Shown: positions 26,617 to 38,060, numbered from the stretch's first letter. The stretch: DNA of 64,000 nucleotides from Planococcus sp. CPCC 101016 (GCF_007859295.1 NZ_VOHB01000002.1:1303624-1367623); one strand, 5' to 3'. A program made the numbers and translations. Notes: generated by a model not told the origin, from the letters alone.

Positions 26617-27163
26617 CAATTGCAATGGCATTTTCAATTTCCGCGAACGGGTTTTTCGAATCAATGTGGTCAAAAAACATGATGCCATTCAAGTGGTCAA
26701 GCTCATGCTGAAAAGCAATTGCAGGAAGACCTTTTAAACGCATTTTAATTTCTTCTCCATCTAAATTGAATGCTTTGATGGTGATTCGTGCGTATCTTGG
26801 TACATAACCCGGAATGGCACGGTCTACAGACAAGCAGCCTTCTCCGGCCGCCAGGTAAGCTTTTTCGACCGAATGGCTGACAATTTTCGGGTTGATTGCG
26901 ATTAAGCTGAGGTTTTCTCCCGTACTTTCATCAAAATGCAGGGCGAAAATTCGCTTTGCTTCATTTACCTGAGGTGCGGCAATTCCGACTCCAGGGCGCA
27001 AATCATATTTTTCAGCCAGTTCATCATCCTGGCTATTTATTACATATTCTAAAAGGTCCTCACCCAGCTTCCGATCTTCTTCAGAAAGTGGGAATTTCAC
27101 TTCTTCTGAGCGTTTTCTGAGTGTAGGATGACCTTCACGTATAATGTCTTTCATTCGTATCAA
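26597..27163 (-). CDS. def: Peptide deformylase
   Basis: A 188-residue metalloenzyme that removes the formyl group from new polypeptides. The three motifs are present: GVGIAAPQ (near 68), EGCLSV with the metal Cys, and QHELDHLNG with the two metal His and catalytic Glu. It is the long (type II) Gram-positive form, like B. subtilis DefB/YkrB. The start is a TTG 9 bases after AAAGGA, giving MIRMKDII as in YkrB (MITMENIV). Confidence 0.94.
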   Translation of the reverse strand: MIRMKDIIREGHPTLRKRSEEVKFPLSEEDRKLGEDLLEYVINSQDDELAEKYDLRPGVGIAAPQVNEAKRIFALHFDESTGENLSLIAINPKIVSHSVEKAYLAAGEGCLSVDRAIPGYVPRYARITIKAFNLDGEEIKMRLKGLPAIAFQHELDHLNGIMFFDHIDSKNPFAEIENAIAIERDSAD

Positions 27164-27200
27164 GTGATTTCATCCTTTCAATTGGCTTGCTATAAAGTCT

Positions 27201-27229
27201 AGTATAGCGCAAATCAGTAAGTTTGAAAA
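27201..27229 (-). promoter_or_regulatory. Predicted SigA promoter of def
   Basis: Minus strand TTTTCA, 17 bases, TATACT, about 40 bases before the def start. Confidence 0.45.
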
Positions 27230-27252
27230 AAGAAAAAGCTGTCTAGATGGAG

Positions 27253-27281
27253 TTGTGTTTTCTGCATTCACATACTATAGT
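27253..27281 (+). promoter_or_regulatory. Predicted SigA promoter of ykyA
   Basis: TTGTGT, 17 bases, TATAGT, 30 bases before the ykyA start. Confidence 0.55.
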
Positions 27282-27310
27282 TAATTCATGGTAATTAAGG
27301 GGTGAATTAG

Positions 27311-27955
27311 ATGAAAAAAGTGGGGTTAGCCGTCAGCTTTGCGGTTCTTCTATTATTAGCTGCCTGTTCAGGAACAGGCATTCGAGAAGATTTGGATCAG
27401 GTATTGAACGATACCTTTGACGCAGAAGAAGATTACCGCGCAGTGCAGGATGATCTGGAAGAACGTGAAAAAGCAGAACAACAATTGTTTGAAGAGATTA
27501 TGGCATTGACACAAGAACAGCAGGATCAAGTAGCTGAGCAAGCAGAAGAAGCGATTGCTTCGGCAGATGAACGCCTCGAATTCCTGCAAACCGAGAAAGA
27601 GTCGATGCAATCGGCTGAAGAGAATTTTGCCGATATCGATGGAGTGATCGAAGCGGCTGAAGAAGAATCTGTGAAGGCAGATTTGGAAGCGTTAAAAGCA
27701 AAAATGCAGGAACGTTTTGCAGCTCATGATGAATTTGCGAATGCCTACGAAGAGTTAATCAGCCAACAGAAGGAACTGTATGAAATGCTTAAAGATGAAG
27801 AAAGCAACTTACAGATGCTTCAGGAAAAAGCTGCAGAAGTAAACGAACAAAACGAGCAAGTGCAGCAAGCTGTTACAGAGTTCAATCAGTTAACCCAACA
27901 GGTTAATGAAGTGAAAGATCAAACGGTAGAAACTTTAAATGAAAGCGAAGAATAG
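27311..27955 (+). CDS. YkyA-family coiled-coil lipoprotein
   Basis: A 214-residue protein with a lipoprotein signal (lipobox LAAC at residues about 16-19) followed by an almost wholly alpha-helical, Glu/Gln-rich coiled coil to the C-terminus. The family is listed as putative cell-wall binding lipoprotein; function is unknown. It sits just before pdhA, as ykyA does in B. subtilis. It has its own promoter and terminator, so it is not part of the pdh operon. Confidence 0.83.
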   Translation: MKKVGLAVSFAVLLLLAACSGTGIREDLDQVLNDTFDAEEDYRAVQDDLEEREKAEQQLFEEIMALTQEQQDQVAEQAEEAIASADERLEFLQTEKESMQSAEENFADIDGVIEAAEEESVKADLEALKAKMQERFAAHDEFANAYEELISQQKELYEMLKDEESNLQMLQEKAAEVNEQNEQVQQAVTEFNQLTQQVNEVKDQTVETLNESEE

Positions 27956-27977
27956 GCGGCCTTTATGGCCGCTTTTT
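27956..27977 (+). terminator. Terminator of ykyA
   Basis: GCGGCC/GGCCGC with loop TTTAT and five T. Confidence 0.88.
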
Positions 27978-28105
27978 CTGTGCTATAAAAGAAGAGGGAT
28001 ATCAATTCTGTATTATAATACAGGGATAGAAATTAACTAATACAGTTTAGAAAATTTGAATTATCTCGCAATTACTATTGTCCAAAAATGTTAGGTTCTC
28101 TATGA

Positions 28106-29320
<1,215 letters not shown>

Positions 29321-29323
29321 GCC

Positions 29324-30301
29324 ATGGCACAATTAACAATGATCCAAGCGATTACCGACGCTCTGAAAACAGAGATGAAGAACGATGAAAACGTTCTTGT
29401 TTTCGGTGAAGATGTAGGAAATAACGGCGGTGTATTCCGTGCAACAGAAGGTCTTCAAAAAGAATTTGGAGAAGACCGCGTATTTGATACGCCTTTGGCA
29501 GAGTCAGGAATCGGCGGCTTGGCCATCGGTTTGGCTTTGCAGGGATACCGTCCAGTTCCGGAAATTCAGTTTTTCGGATTTGTCTTTGAAGTAATGGATT
29601 CGATCAGCGGACAGATGGCGCGTATGCGTTTCCGCAGCGGCGGCAGCTTGAGCTCACCCGTAACAATCCGCTCTCCATTCGGCGGCGGCGTTCATACACC
29701 TGAAATGCATGCCGATTCATTAGAAGGATTAATGGCAGCACAGCCTGGCTTGAAAGTAGTTATTCCTTCAACACCTTACGATGCAAAAGGCTTGTTGATT
29801 TCAGCCATTCGCGATAACGACCCAGTCATCTTCCTTGAGCACATGAAGCTTTACCGTTCATTCCGCCAGGAAGTGCCGGAAGAAGAGTATACGATTCCTC
29901 TTGGCAAAGCTGATGTAAAACGTGAAGGCAAGGACTTGACCATCGTTGCTTATGGCGCCATGGTTCAGGAAAGCATCAAAGCAGCAGAAGAACTTGAAAA
30001 AGAAAATTATTCGGTTGAAGTGGTCGATCTTCGCACGATCCAACCGCTTGATATTGAAACAATTATTGCTTCAGTAGAAAAAACAGGACGCGCAATGGTT
30101 GTTCAGGAAGCTCAAAAACAAGCAGGAATTGCAGCAGGCGTCGTAGCTGAAATTACGGACCGCGCAATCCTTACATTAGAAGCGCCTGTTCTTCGCGTTA
30201 CTGCACCAGACTCTGTCTTCCCATTCTCGCAAGCCGAGCAAGTTTGGCTGCCGAATTCGAAGGATATAGTAGAAACAGCGAAGAAAGTACTTACGTTTTA
30301 A
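29324..30301 (+). CDS. pdhB: Pyruvate dehydrogenase E1 beta subunit
   Basis: A 325-residue transketolase-like subunit. The N-terminal [19 protein letters not shown] supplies the catalytic Glu that activates thiamine diphosphate; the C-terminal transketolase_C domain starts near residue 195. It begins 3 bases after pdhA with AAAGGAG in the end of pdhA. Confidence 0.96.
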   Translation: MAQLTMIQAITDALKTEMKNDENVLVFGEDVGNNGGVFRATEGLQKEFGEDRVFDTPLAESGIGGLAIGLALQGYRPVPEIQFFGFVFEVMDSISGQMARMRFRSGGSLSSPVTIRSPFGGGVHTPEMHADSLEGLMAAQPGLKVVIPSTPYDAKGLLISAIRDNDPVIFLEHMKLYRSFRQEVPEEEYTIPLGKADVKREGKDLTIVAYGAMVQESIKAAEELEKENYSVEVVDLRTIQPLDIETIIASVEKTGRAMVVQEAQKQAGIAAGVVAEITDRAILTLEAPVLRVTAPDSVFPFSQAEQVWLPNSKDIVETAKKVLTF

Positions 30302-30328
30302 TTAGACAGAACCGAAAGGGTGATATAT

Positions 30329-31723
30329 ATGGCTTTTGAATTTCGTTTACCGGATATCGGTGAAGGTATCCATGAAGGTGAAATTGTAAAATGGTTTGTA
30401 AAAGCGGGAGATACAATCGAAGAAGACGATATTCTTGTTGAAGTACAAAATGACAAGGCCGTCGTCGAGATTCCCTCACCGGTTTCAGGAACAGTTGAAG
30501 AGGTATTGGTTGAAGAAGGAACCGTTGCTGTAGTGGGCGATATTTTGGTCCGCATCGATGCGCCTGACGCTGAAGAAATGAACTTCAAAGGAGATCATGG
30601 CGACAAACAAGAAGCCGCTCCTGAAGTGAAAGAAGAAACAGAAGAGCTAGTGCAATCCGGTACTGCTGAAGCAGGCCAGGACGTTGACAAAGCACCTGCT
30701 AAAGAAGAAGAGCCGAAAGAACAGACGGGCGCTGGAGCTCAGCCGCAAGCTGATGCAACAGAAGAATCTGATCCGAACGCACGCGTCATCTCGATGCCGT
30801 CTGTCCGCAAATTTGCACGCGACAACGACGTTAACATTAAACAAGTGACAGGTTCAGGCAATAATGGCCGGGTACTAAAAGAAGACGTAGAAGCCTTCAT
30901 GAATGGCGACCAGAAAACGGCAACTGCTGCAGCTTCTGAAGAAGCACCGCAGGAAGCAGCAGAGGAAACTACTGATAAAGCGGCAGCTGCACCAAAAGCA
31001 CCAGCAGCGCCTGAAGGTGAATTCCCTGAAACTCGCGAGAAGATTTCCGGTATCCGAAAAGCGATTGCTAAAGCGATGGTTCATTCAAAACATACCGCTC
31101 CTCACGTAACGTTGATGGACGAAGTGGATGTCACGGAATTGGTTGCTCACCGCAAAAAATTCAAGGACATTGCAGCAGAAAAAGAAATCAAGCTTACTTA
31201 TTTGCCGTATGTGGTAAAAGCTTTGGTTAGCACATTGCGTGAATTCCCAGCCTTGAACACATCATTTGATGATGAAACAAGTGAAATTATTCAGAAGCAT
31301 TACTTTAATATCGGTATTGCAGCTGATACTGAAAAAGGTTTGATGGTTCCAGTCATCAAAAACGCAGACCGCAAGTCGGTATTTGCAATTTCTGATGAAA
31401 TCAACGGCCTAGCTACAAAAGCACGTGATGGCAAATTATCTGCAGCTGAAATGAAGGGTGCTTCATGCTCGATTACAAACATTGGTTCTGCCGGTGGACA
31501 ATGGTTTACACCGGTCATCAATCATCCGGAAGTTGCCATTCTCGGAATTGGCCGAATTGCGGAGAAGCCAGTAATTAAAAATGGTGAAATTGTGGCGGCA
31601 CCTGTGTTAGCATTATCATTGAGCTTCGATCACCGAATGATCGATGGTGCAACGGCACAGCATGCATTAAATCATATTAAACGTTTATTAAGTCAACCTG
31701 AATTACTATTAATGGAGGCGTAA
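30329..31723 (+). CDS. pdhC: Dihydrolipoamide acetyltransferase E2
   Basis: A 464-residue core subunit. Residues about 1-78 are a single lipoyl domain with the lipoylated Lys in [10 protein letters not shown]; an Ala/Glu/Pro-rich linker follows; the E1/E3-binding domain is [18 protein letters not shown] (about 155-190); a second linker leads to the catalytic domain with [10 protein letters not shown] near the end. The start at 30329 gives [13 protein letters not shown]; a GTG at 30320 is less likely. Confidence 0.96.
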   Translation: MAFEFRLPDIGEGIHEGEIVKWFVKAGDTIEEDDILVEVQNDKAVVEIPSPVSGTVEEVLVEEGTVAVVGDILVRIDAPDAEEMNFKGDHGDKQEAAPEVKEETEELVQSGTAEAGQDVDKAPAKEEEPKEQTGAGAQPQADATEESDPNARVISMPSVRKFARDNDVNIKQVTGSGNNGRVLKEDVEAFMNGDQKTATAAASEEAPQEAAEETTDKAAAAPKAPAAPEGEFPETREKISGIRKAIAKAMVHSKHTAPHVTLMDEVDVTELVAHRKKFKDIAAEKEIKLTYLPYVVKALVSTLREFPALNTSFDDETSEIIQKHYFNIGIAADTEKGLMVPVIKNADRKSVFAISDEINGLATKARDGKLSAAEMKGASCSITNIGSAGGQWFTPVINHPEVAILGIGRIAEKPVIKNGEIVAAPVLALSLSFDHRMIDGATAQHALNHIKRLLSQPELLLMEA

Positions 31724-31728
31724 AACTT

Positions 31729-33138
31729 ATGGTAGTAGGAGATTTCCCAATCGAAACAGACACGCTCGTAATCGGCTCAGGCCCTGGCGGTTATGTTGCA
31801 GCTATTCGTGCAGCACAAACTGGCCAAAAAGTAACAATCGTTGAAAAGGAATATATTGGCGGCGTTTGTTTGAATGTCGGTTGTATCCCTTCGAAAGCGA
31901 TGATTTCTGTTGGGCACCGTTTTGAGGAAGCTCAGCATTCAGAAGACATGGGAATTGTCGCAAAAGAAGTTTCGCTCAACTTTGAAAAAGCACAAGCGTT
32001 CAAAGATGGCGTCGTGAAGAAATTGACTGGCGGCGTTGAGTCTCTTCTAAAAGGCAATAAAGTCGAAATTTTACGCGGTGAAGCTTATTTCGTTGATGAA
32101 AACACTGTACGCATCATGGATGATAATTCTGCACAGACGTATAAATTCAAAAATGCAATTATCGCAACAGGATCACGTCCTGTAGAAATCCCGACTTTTA
32201 AATTTACAAAACGCGTGATTAATTCAACTGGAGCTTTGGCACTCACTGAGCTTCCTAAAAAACTTGTCGTTATCGGCGGCGGGTATATCGGTACAGAGCT
32301 TGGTACTGCATTTGCAAATATGGGTTCTGAAGTAACGATCCTTGAAGGCGCTCCGGATATCCTTGCTGGATTTGAAAAGCAAATGACAGCCATCGTCAAA
32401 AAAGGATTGAAGAAAAAAGGCGTTGAAGTTATCACTAAAGCATCTGCTAAAGGTGTAGAAGAATCTGATTCAGGAGTTAAAGTATCATACGAAGCAGGCG
32501 GAGAAGAAAAAACGCTTGAAGCTGACTATGTACTAGTAACTGTTGGCCGTCGTCCAAATACAGACGAGATGGGCCTTGAAGAATTGAACTTGAACATGTC
32601 TGACCGTGGCTTGATCGAAGTCGACAAACAATGCCGCACAAACATCTCCAACATTTATGCAATCGGTGATGTGGTAGCTGGCCTTCAATTGGCTCATAAA
32701 GCTTCATATGAAGGTAAAGTTGCTGCAGAAGCAATTGCAGGCGAAAAGTCTGAAGTTGATTATATGGCTATTCCGGCGGTCTGCTTTACAGATCCGGAAC
32801 TTGCTAGCGTTGGCTTGTCTGAAGAACAGGCAAAAGAAGAAGGATTCGAAGCTGCGGCTGCGAAATTCCCATTCGCTGCAAACGGCCGTGCTCTTTCCTT
32901 AAACGCAACTGAAGGATTCGTGAAACTGGTTTCACGTAAATCTGACGGCTTGCTGTTAGGTGCACAAATTGTTGGAGCAGGCGCATCAGACATGATCGCT
33001 GAGCTTGGTCTTGCTATCGAAGCAGGAATGACAGTGGAAGATATCGCAATGACAATTCATGCTCACCCAACACTTGCTGAAATTACAATGGAAGCTGCAG
33101 AAGTAGCTCTTGGAACACCAATTCATATTGTTAAATAA
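31729..33138 (+). CDS. pdhD: Dihydrolipoamide dehydrogenase E3
   Basis: A 469-residue FAD disulfide oxidoreductase. FAD site [10 protein letters not shown], redox-active pair [17 protein letters not shown] site [10 protein letters not shown] and active-site His in HAHPTLAE are all present. It probably also serves other 2-oxoacid complexes. Starts 5 bases after pdhC; the operon ends in a hairpin. Confidence 0.96.
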   Translation: MVVGDFPIETDTLVIGSGPGGYVAAIRAAQTGQKVTIVEKEYIGGVCLNVGCIPSKAMISVGHRFEEAQHSEDMGIVAKEVSLNFEKAQAFKDGVVKKLTGGVESLLKGNKVEILRGEAYFVDENTVRIMDDNSAQTYKFKNAIIATGSRPVEIPTFKFTKRVINSTGALALTELPKKLVVIGGGYIGTELGTAFANMGSEVTILEGAPDILAGFEKQMTAIVKKGLKKKGVEVITKASAKGVEESDSGVKVSYEAGGEEKTLEADYVLVTVGRRPNTDEMGLEELNLNMSDRGLIEVDKQCRTNISNIYAIGDVVAGLQLAHKASYEGKVAAEAIAGEKSEVDYMAIPAVCFTDPELASVGLSEEQAKEEGFEAAAAKFPFAANGRALSLNATEGFVKLVSRKSDGLLLGAQIVGAGASDMIAELGLAIEAGMTVEDIAMTIHAHPTLAEITMEAAEVALGTPIHIVK

Positions 33139-33145
33139 TTAAGTA

Positions 33146-33174
33146 GAAGTCGCTTATGGCGGCTTCTTTTTTTT
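33146..33174 (+). terminator. Terminator of pdhABCD
   Basis: GAAGTCGC/GCGGCTTC stem with a TTATG loop and eight T. Confidence 0.85.
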
Positions 33175-33226
33175 GGAAACTATCAGATGGTCATGGTAAG
33201 ATTTGTTTAGAAAAGAGGTGTTTGTG

Positions 33227-34069
33227 TTGATACATAGAAAATGGATAGCTTTTGCAGCTGTCACGTTATTATTAACAGCATGTACAGATCAAAATACTGC
33301 TACTTCAGACGAGAAAGAACCGGCAGAAGAACAGGCAGTAAGCAAAGAAGAGCAAGAAACCGAGGAAGTTAAAAAAGAAGAAGCTGCGAAAGAAGAAGCG
33401 GAAGCGGAGGAAAAGCCAGAAGAAGTTGCGGCGGCCGACCCCCAATACCGCATCAATTCGGCTAATTGGTCCGCACAACCGATAACAGATGCTTCGGAAA
33501 AAGTAGTGCTGGTGACGATCGATGATGCACCTGATAAACATGCGATGGAGATGGCGGAAACCTTAAAAAGCCAAAATGTGCCTGCAATCTTTTTCGTCAA
33601 TGGCCACTTCTTGGATACGGATGAAGAAAAGCAACAGTTGAAAAAAATTCACGAGATGGGCTTTGCAATTGGCAATCATACCAATAGCCATCCAAACTTA
33701 AGGGATTTGACCGAGGAGCAGCAAACAGATGAAATTCTACAGCTGAATGAGACCATTGAACAAATTATCGGAGAAAAGCCGAAATTTTTCCGGGCACCGC
33801 ATGGAGCAAATACGGATTTCAGCAAACAGCTTGTCCAAGATCAGGGAATGGTCCTCATGAATTGGACTTACGGATATGATTGGGAACAGCAGTATCAGAA
33901 TGCCCAATCATTGACGAATATCATGATCAATACGGAATTCTTGAACAATGGAGCCAATCTATTAATGCACGACCGTGAATGGACGTCAGAAGCACTTCCA
34001 GACATCATCCAAGGGCTAAAGGACAAAGGCTACGGCTTTGTAGACCCGGAAGCTATAGAAGGCATATAA
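33227..34069 (+). CDS. Polysaccharide deacetylase lipoprotein
   Basis: A 280-residue exported protein with a lipobox LTAC near residue 17, an acidic Glu/Lys-rich spacer (about 25-75) and a NodB-type domain. Motif 1 is TIDDAPD, motif 2 the metal-binding HTNSH, motif 3 RAPHGAN. It likely removes acetyl groups from peptidoglycan or another wall glycan. TTG at 33227 has AGAGG 8 bases upstream; a GTG just before it is possible. Alone in its transcription unit; not part of the pdh operon. Confidence 0.85.
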   Translation: MIHRKWIAFAAVTLLLTACTDQNTATSDEKEPAEEQAVSKEEQETEEVKKEEAAKEEAEAEEKPEEVAAADPQYRINSANWSAQPITDASEKVVLVTIDDAPDKHAMEMAETLKSQNVPAIFFVNGHFLDTDEEKQQLKKIHEMGFAIGNHTNSHPNLRDLTEEQQTDEILQLNETIEQIIGEKPKFFRAPHGANTDFSKQLVQDQGMVLMNWTYGYDWEQQYQNAQSLTNIMINTEFLNNGANLLMHDREWTSEALPDIIQGLKDKGYGFVDPEAIEGI

Positions 34070-34103
34070 AAACGATCCGCAGGCAATCTGCGGATCGTTT
34101 TTT
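34070..34103. terminator. Bidirectional terminator between deacetylase gene and speA
   Basis: Perfect 12-bp stem AACGATCCGCAG/CTGCGGATCGTT, loop GCAAT, T runs on both strands. Confidence 0.88.
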
Positions 34104-34152
34104 CAACTTGTAAGAAAAACTTGAAAACTTCAAGCACTCTCACCTATCTTTT

Positions 34153-35622
34153 TTATCTTATCGCTTGCTGCTCTTTGATGACGCGCAGCATCTGCAACGT
34201 ATCATCTTCAGGCCCTTGTACAGGCAAACCGGCAGCTACGTTCATATGGATATAATTGATATTTTCTTCTGTGATAATTTCACCAGGAATAAAAATAGGA
34301 ATGCCTGGAGGGTAGACCATAATGAATTCAGCCGAAATGCGGCCGACAGCATCATTAATTGACACGACTTCAGTTGTCGCATAGAAAGCATCGCGCGGTG
34401 TCATGGCAAGCTTAGGTATATCCGGCAGCAAGACAACCGGTTCAATGACAGCAGCCTCGCTATCCAATGCTTCACTCATGCGTTGAAGAGCGTTAATAAG
34501 CAAATTCAATTCTTTGCGCGTATCGCCGATCGTGACAAGGCACAAGATATTATATAAATCGGAAAGCTCTATTTCAATATTGGCGTTTTCTCTTAGCCAT
34601 TCTTCAGCTTGGTGGCCAGTAATGCCCAAGTTCTTCACGCTAATCAATAGTTTTGTCGGGTCCATGTCAAAAGTGGCCGAGGAATTCAGCAATTCCTTGC
34701 CGACACAATGCAAGTGAGGTATTTTATTGATGCGTTTTCGGGCGTCCTGCGCCAACCGAATAGCCTGGTCAATCAAGTCATAGCCGTGAATCGCCAACTG
34801 GCGGCGCGCTGTATCAAGTGAAGCCAGAATCGGATATGACGTTGATGTAGTGGTTAACATGGATAAAGTGGACTGAACGCGTTTTGGCGATACAAGTCCT
34901 TCCCTTACATTTAATACGGAACTTTGGGTCATAGATCCTCCTAGCTTATGGACAGAAGTGGCTGCCATATCGGCTCCTGCAGCCATGGCTGAAACAGGTA
35001 ACGATTTATGAAAATGAATATGGACGCCATGTGCTTCGTCCACCAGAACAGGCACGCTGCGTGAATGTGCAATGTCAACAATCCGTTTCAAGTCAGCAGC
35101 TACGCCGAAATATGTTGGATTGATGACCAGTACCGCTTTAGCATCGGGATATTCGCTCAATGCTTTTTCGACCGCTTCTGCAGAGATGCCGTGCGAGATG
35201 CCAAGTTCAGGATCTACTTCCGGATGGATGAAAACAGGAATGGCACCTGCAAAGACGATAGCGGACATGATAGACTTATGGACATTTCGAGGCACCAAAA
35301 TTTTGTCGTTGGGACCGACCACGCTCAAGATCATCGTCATGATGGCGCCGCTTGTGCCTTGTACGGAAAAGAATGTATAGTCTGCGCCAAATGCTTCGGC
35401 AGCTAGCTCCTGTGCATCTTTAATGGCGCCTTTTGGAGAATGCAAATCGTCCAGAGGAGCGATATTGATCAAATCGATGGATAGAACATTATCGCCGACA
35501 AATTCCCGAAAAGCGGGATCGACGCCTTGGCCTTTTTTATGGCCTGGTATGTGGAATTGGATCGGGTGCCGGTTTCGATGCTTTAAAAGCGCATCAAATA
35601 ACGGAGTTTCTAATTGAGACAA
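34153..35622 (-). CDS. speA: Arginine decarboxylase (Orn/Lys/Arg decarboxylase family)
   Basis: A 489-residue PLP enzyme of the SpeA type; it turns arginine to agmatine, the entry to polyamine synthesis. The PLP Lys is in ATSVHKLGGSMTQ, DEAHGVH binds the cofactor, and the C-terminal FIPGEIITEENI is conserved. The TTG at 35622 gives MSQLETPL, which aligns with B. subtilis SpeA (MSQHETPL) and follows GAGGTGGG by 7 bases; a GTG at 35634 is the alternative. Lysine or ornithine preference cannot be excluded. Confidence 0.9.
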   Translation of the reverse strand: MSQLETPLFDALLKHRNRHPIQFHIPGHKKGQGVDPAFREFVGDNVLSIDLINIAPLDDLHSPKGAIKDAQELAAEAFGADYTFFSVQGTSGAIMTMILSVVGPNDKILVPRNVHKSIMSAIVFAGAIPVFIHPEVDPELGISHGISAEAVEKALSEYPDAKAVLVINPTYFGVAADLKRIVDIAHSRSVPVLVDEAHGVHIHFHKSLPVSAMAAGADMAATSVHKLGGSMTQSSVLNVREGLVSPKRVQSTLSMLTTTSTSYPILASLDTARRQLAIHGYDLIDQAIRLAQDARKRINKIPHLHCVGKELLNSSATFDMDPTKLLISVKNLGITGHQAEEWLRENANIEIELSDLYNILCLVTIGDTRKELNLLINALQRMSEALDSEAAVIEPVVLLPDIPKLAMTPRDAFYATTEVVSINDAVGRISAEFIMVYPPGIPIFIPGEIITEENINYIHMNVAAGLPVQGPEDDTLQMLRVIKEQQAIR

Positions 35623-35662
35623 TGATAAGCCCACCTCACTAAATAAAATGAAAACAAAAAGA

Positions 35663-35679
35663 ATTATAGCATGATGCTA
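35663..35679 (-). promoter_or_regulatory. Extended -10 of speA overlapped by a palindrome
   Basis: On the minus strand TGC-TATAAT forms an extended -10. The 13-bp perfect palindrome TAGCATGATGCTA (35667-35679) overlaps it, so it could be a repressor site. Function inferred. Confidence 0.35.
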
Positions 35680-35759
35680 ACCGCTATAGTATAAAAATAA
35701 AAGGATTTAACCTTATGAAAGCGAATACATGATATACAGAGATAAAAAGGAGTGAGTTC

Positions 35760-36725
35760 ATGGAATTTAAGACGAGAGTGACTGAGTTATTAGAAATCCG
35801 CTATCCCATAATTCAGGGAGGCTTAGCTTATTTAGCCTATGCAGAACTGGCAGCTGCTGTTTCAAATGCCGGCGGGCTCGGACAAATCACTGCAATGAGT
35901 CTGTCCACCCCTGAAGAACTTCGGGAAGAAATTCGAAAAGTAAGAAAATTGACGGATAAGCCTTTTGGTGTTAATTTTGCGATCGGCGATCACGGCCGTG
36001 CATTTTCTCATATGCTGGATGTAGCGATTGAAGAAAAAGTTTCGGTCGTCTCCATGACTGGGGGGAATCCGACACCGATATTCGAACAGTTAAAAGGGAC
36101 GGATATCAAGAAGCTGGTGCTGGTGGCTGCCAGAAGACAAGCTCAAAAAGCAGAGAGCTTGGGAGCTGACGCTGTAATGGTGGTAGGCCATGAAGGCGGC
36201 GGCCATTTAGGCCGTGATGACATCGGGACAATGGTATTGATCCCGCAAGTGGTTGATGCCGTAAAAATACCGGTGATTGCATCAGGCGGAATCGGGGATG
36301 GGCGTGGATGGATGGCTGCTCATGCGCTGGGAGCTGAAGGGATTGAAATGGGCACACGCTTTATTGCGACCAAAGAATGTGTCCACGCATCTGATGCTTA
36401 TAAAGAACAGTTAATCAACAGCACGGAGAACGATACAGTCATCATTAAGCGCAGCATTGGCGCTCCTGCGCGGACATTGCGCAGCAACTGGACTGATCGG
36501 ATTTTAGAGATTGAGAGCCAGACACCTACCTATGAAGCTTTAAAAGAATACATTAGCGGTGAAGCCAATAAGCGTTTCATTTATAATGGAGAAAAGGACC
36601 AGGGCTTTGGCTGGGCTGGACAAGTGACGGGATTGATCAAAGATGTACCAACAGTCCAGGAACTGATTGAGGATATGGTCAATCAGGCTTATGAAATCCG
36701 AAAGAAATGGTCTATCACTGAATGA
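35760..36725 (+). CDS. Nitronate monooxygenase / 2-nitropropane dioxygenase-like FMN protein
   Basis: A 321-residue TIM-barrel flavoprotein. Landmarks are IIQGGLAYLAYAELAAAVS at the N-terminus, GHEGGGHLGRDD (near 143), and the FMN-phosphate loop ASGGIGDGRG. The family covers nitronate monooxygenases and FabK-type enoyl reductases; FabK enzymes are similar in size, so the reaction is not settled. ATG follows AAGGAG. The UPF0223 gene follows 15 bases later, likely in one transcript. Confidence 0.82.
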   Translation: MEFKTRVTELLEIRYPIIQGGLAYLAYAELAAAVSNAGGLGQITAMSLSTPEELREEIRKVRKLTDKPFGVNFAIGDHGRAFSHMLDVAIEEKVSVVSMTGGNPTPIFEQLKGTDIKKLVLVAARRQAQKAESLGADAVMVVGHEGGGHLGRDDIGTMVLIPQVVDAVKIPVIASGGIGDGRGWMAAHALGAEGIEMGTRFIATKECVHASDAYKEQLINSTENDTVIIKRSIGAPARTLRSNWTDRILEIESQTPTYEALKEYISGEANKRFIYNGEKDQGFGWAGQVTGLIKDVPTVQELIEDMVNQAYEIRKKWSITE

Positions 36726-36740
36726 AAAGAGGGATGAAGA

Positions 36741-37019
36741 ATGGATTATTCCTATCCATTTTCAATTGAATGGTCGACGGAAGAAATTATTGATGTCGTA
36801 AGTTTTTTTGAAGGAATCGAAATGGCTTATGAAAAGGGTATCAACAGACAAGAATTGATGACGCGTTACCGAAAATTTAAGCAGGTCGTTCCTGCCATAT
36901 CGGAGGAAAAAACGTACTTCCGCGAATTTGAGGAAGAAAGCGGATACGCCAGTTTTCCGGTCATTAAAGCGATGAAAGCCGGGAACGGCAATGACATCAT
37001 CAAAATGAATAAAAAGTGA
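36741..37019 (+). CDS. yktA: UPF0223 family protein YktA
   Basis: A 92-residue soluble protein of the UPF0223 family (SIEWSTEEIIDVVSFFEGIEMAYEKGI). No function is known. Position before yktB follows B. subtilis. GAGGG precedes the ATG. Confidence 0.85.
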   Translation: MDYSYPFSIEWSTEEIIDVVSFFEGIEMAYEKGINRQELMTRYRKFKQVVPAISEEKTYFREFEEESGYASFPVIKAMKAGNGNDIIKMNKK

Positions 37020-37021
37020 CA

Positions 37022-37060
37022 AAAAGAACCTGCAGCCTTTAGCGGCTGACAGGTTCTTTT
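37022..37060. terminator. Bidirectional terminator of yktA and yktB
   Basis: AAAAGAACCTG/CAGGTTCTTTT outer and CAGCC/GGCTG inner stem, one bulge. The last codons of yktB lie inside. Confidence 0.85.
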
Positions 37061-37680
37061 ATCGGTTGAAGCAAAGTATGGTAAACAGGCAGCAAAGCAG
37101 AAAACGTTTCTTCTGCAAATTGCAGAAACTGTTCCTTATTTAAACGGGAGGCCTGTTCTTTCTTTAAATGGCGGCCGATAACGAATTCACCTTTTTTCAC
37201 ATCACGCAAGCGGATCAGTAATTTCTCTAGACCTTCCTCACCCAATTCAATCAAGGCGTCGGACTGAGGTTTCATATGATCTCCCGAAGCGACAAAATCG
37301 TCCGGTAATTGGCTGAGTACATCAGACTGCAGCAGATTATTAGCCATTGCAGTTTTATTCGGTGCTTCGTAAATTACCGCCAATATGACAAAAACATGGC
37401 TTTCCCACATGCCGATTTGAAAATGGGGAACAGCTTTGTATCCTCTTTTATAAGGAGCAAAAGCCACCCAACTGTCATTTGGTGGATTCACGGTTCTTCG
37501 CATATGCTTGGCGACATGCGGAAAAAACTCATCTCCGGTTTTTCCAGAGAAAAAAGATGAGAATTCAGTGCCCAGTTCCTCGAACTTCGGACGGACATAT
37601 TCGGTTAATGCAGACATCCTGGCATCAAGGCCAGGAGTGTTGAAAACTTCGAAATCTTGCTCACTCCAATAAGGCGTCAA
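37039..37680 (-). CDS. yktB: UPF0637 (DUF1054) protein YktB
   Basis: A 213-residue soluble protein of the DUF1054 family, convergent to yktA as in B. subtilis. Family hallmarks are the N-terminal WSEQDFEVFNTPGLDARM and WVAFAPYKRGYK. Structure is known for homologues but no activity is established. Upstream GGAGG on the minus strand supports the start. Confidence 0.87.
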   Translation of the reverse strand: MTPYWSEQDFEVFNTPGLDARMSALTEYVRPKFEELGTEFSSFFSGKTGDEFFPHVAKHMRRTVNPPNDSWVAFAPYKRGYKAVPHFQIGMWESHVFVILAVIYEAPNKTAMANNLLQSDVLSQLPDDFVASGDHMKPQSDALIELGEEGLEKLLIRLRDVKKGEFVIGRHLKKEQASRLNKEQFLQFAEETFSALLPVYHTLLQPIKEPVSR

Positions 37681-37767
37681 ATAAATATCCTCCTTTAATT
37701 TAGGTATACAGGTTTCATTTTAACGAAGTTTGGGAAAAAAGAATATAAATACGATTTTGCCAATGGA

Positions 37768-37795
37768 TTTCATTTGAATAAAGTGGTATTATAAT
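37768..37795 (+). promoter_or_regulatory. Predicted SigA promoter of the ykzI-like gene
   Basis: TTTCAT, 16 bases, TATAAT, about 57 bases before the start codon. Confidence 0.4.
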
Positions 37796-37851
37796 AATTG
37801 TAACACGATTAGTCAGAATTTTCGGAGTATGATGAGAAAGGGGTGCTCATT

Positions 37852-38046
37852 ATGAAACAGATGATTCAGATAATCCGCAAAGCGGATGTAGAGAAGGAAT
37901 ACGTACATGTATTAAAATTAGAACTAGATTATGAACTCGCTTCATTGTATGATGCCATGCAACAGAAAGACGATCATCAAATATCTAAAAGCAAGCAGCG
38001 GCTTCAAGAGATACACGTAGAACTGGAGGCCCTTCATGCGCTCTAA
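37852..38046 (+). CDS. Small conserved protein, YkzI-like
   Basis: A 64-residue charged, helical protein starting MKQMIQIIRKADVEKEYVH. It has no membrane segment and is probably a helical hairpin. Placed between yktB and yktC homologues, where B. subtilis has ykzI; the identity is by position and length only. ATG at 37852 follows AAAGGGG; own promoter and terminator. Confidence 0.65.
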   Translation: MKQMIQIIRKADVEKEYVHVLKLELDYELASLYDAMQQKDDHQISKSKQRLQEIHVELEALHAL

Positions 38047-38060
38047 TCCTTCTATACATT

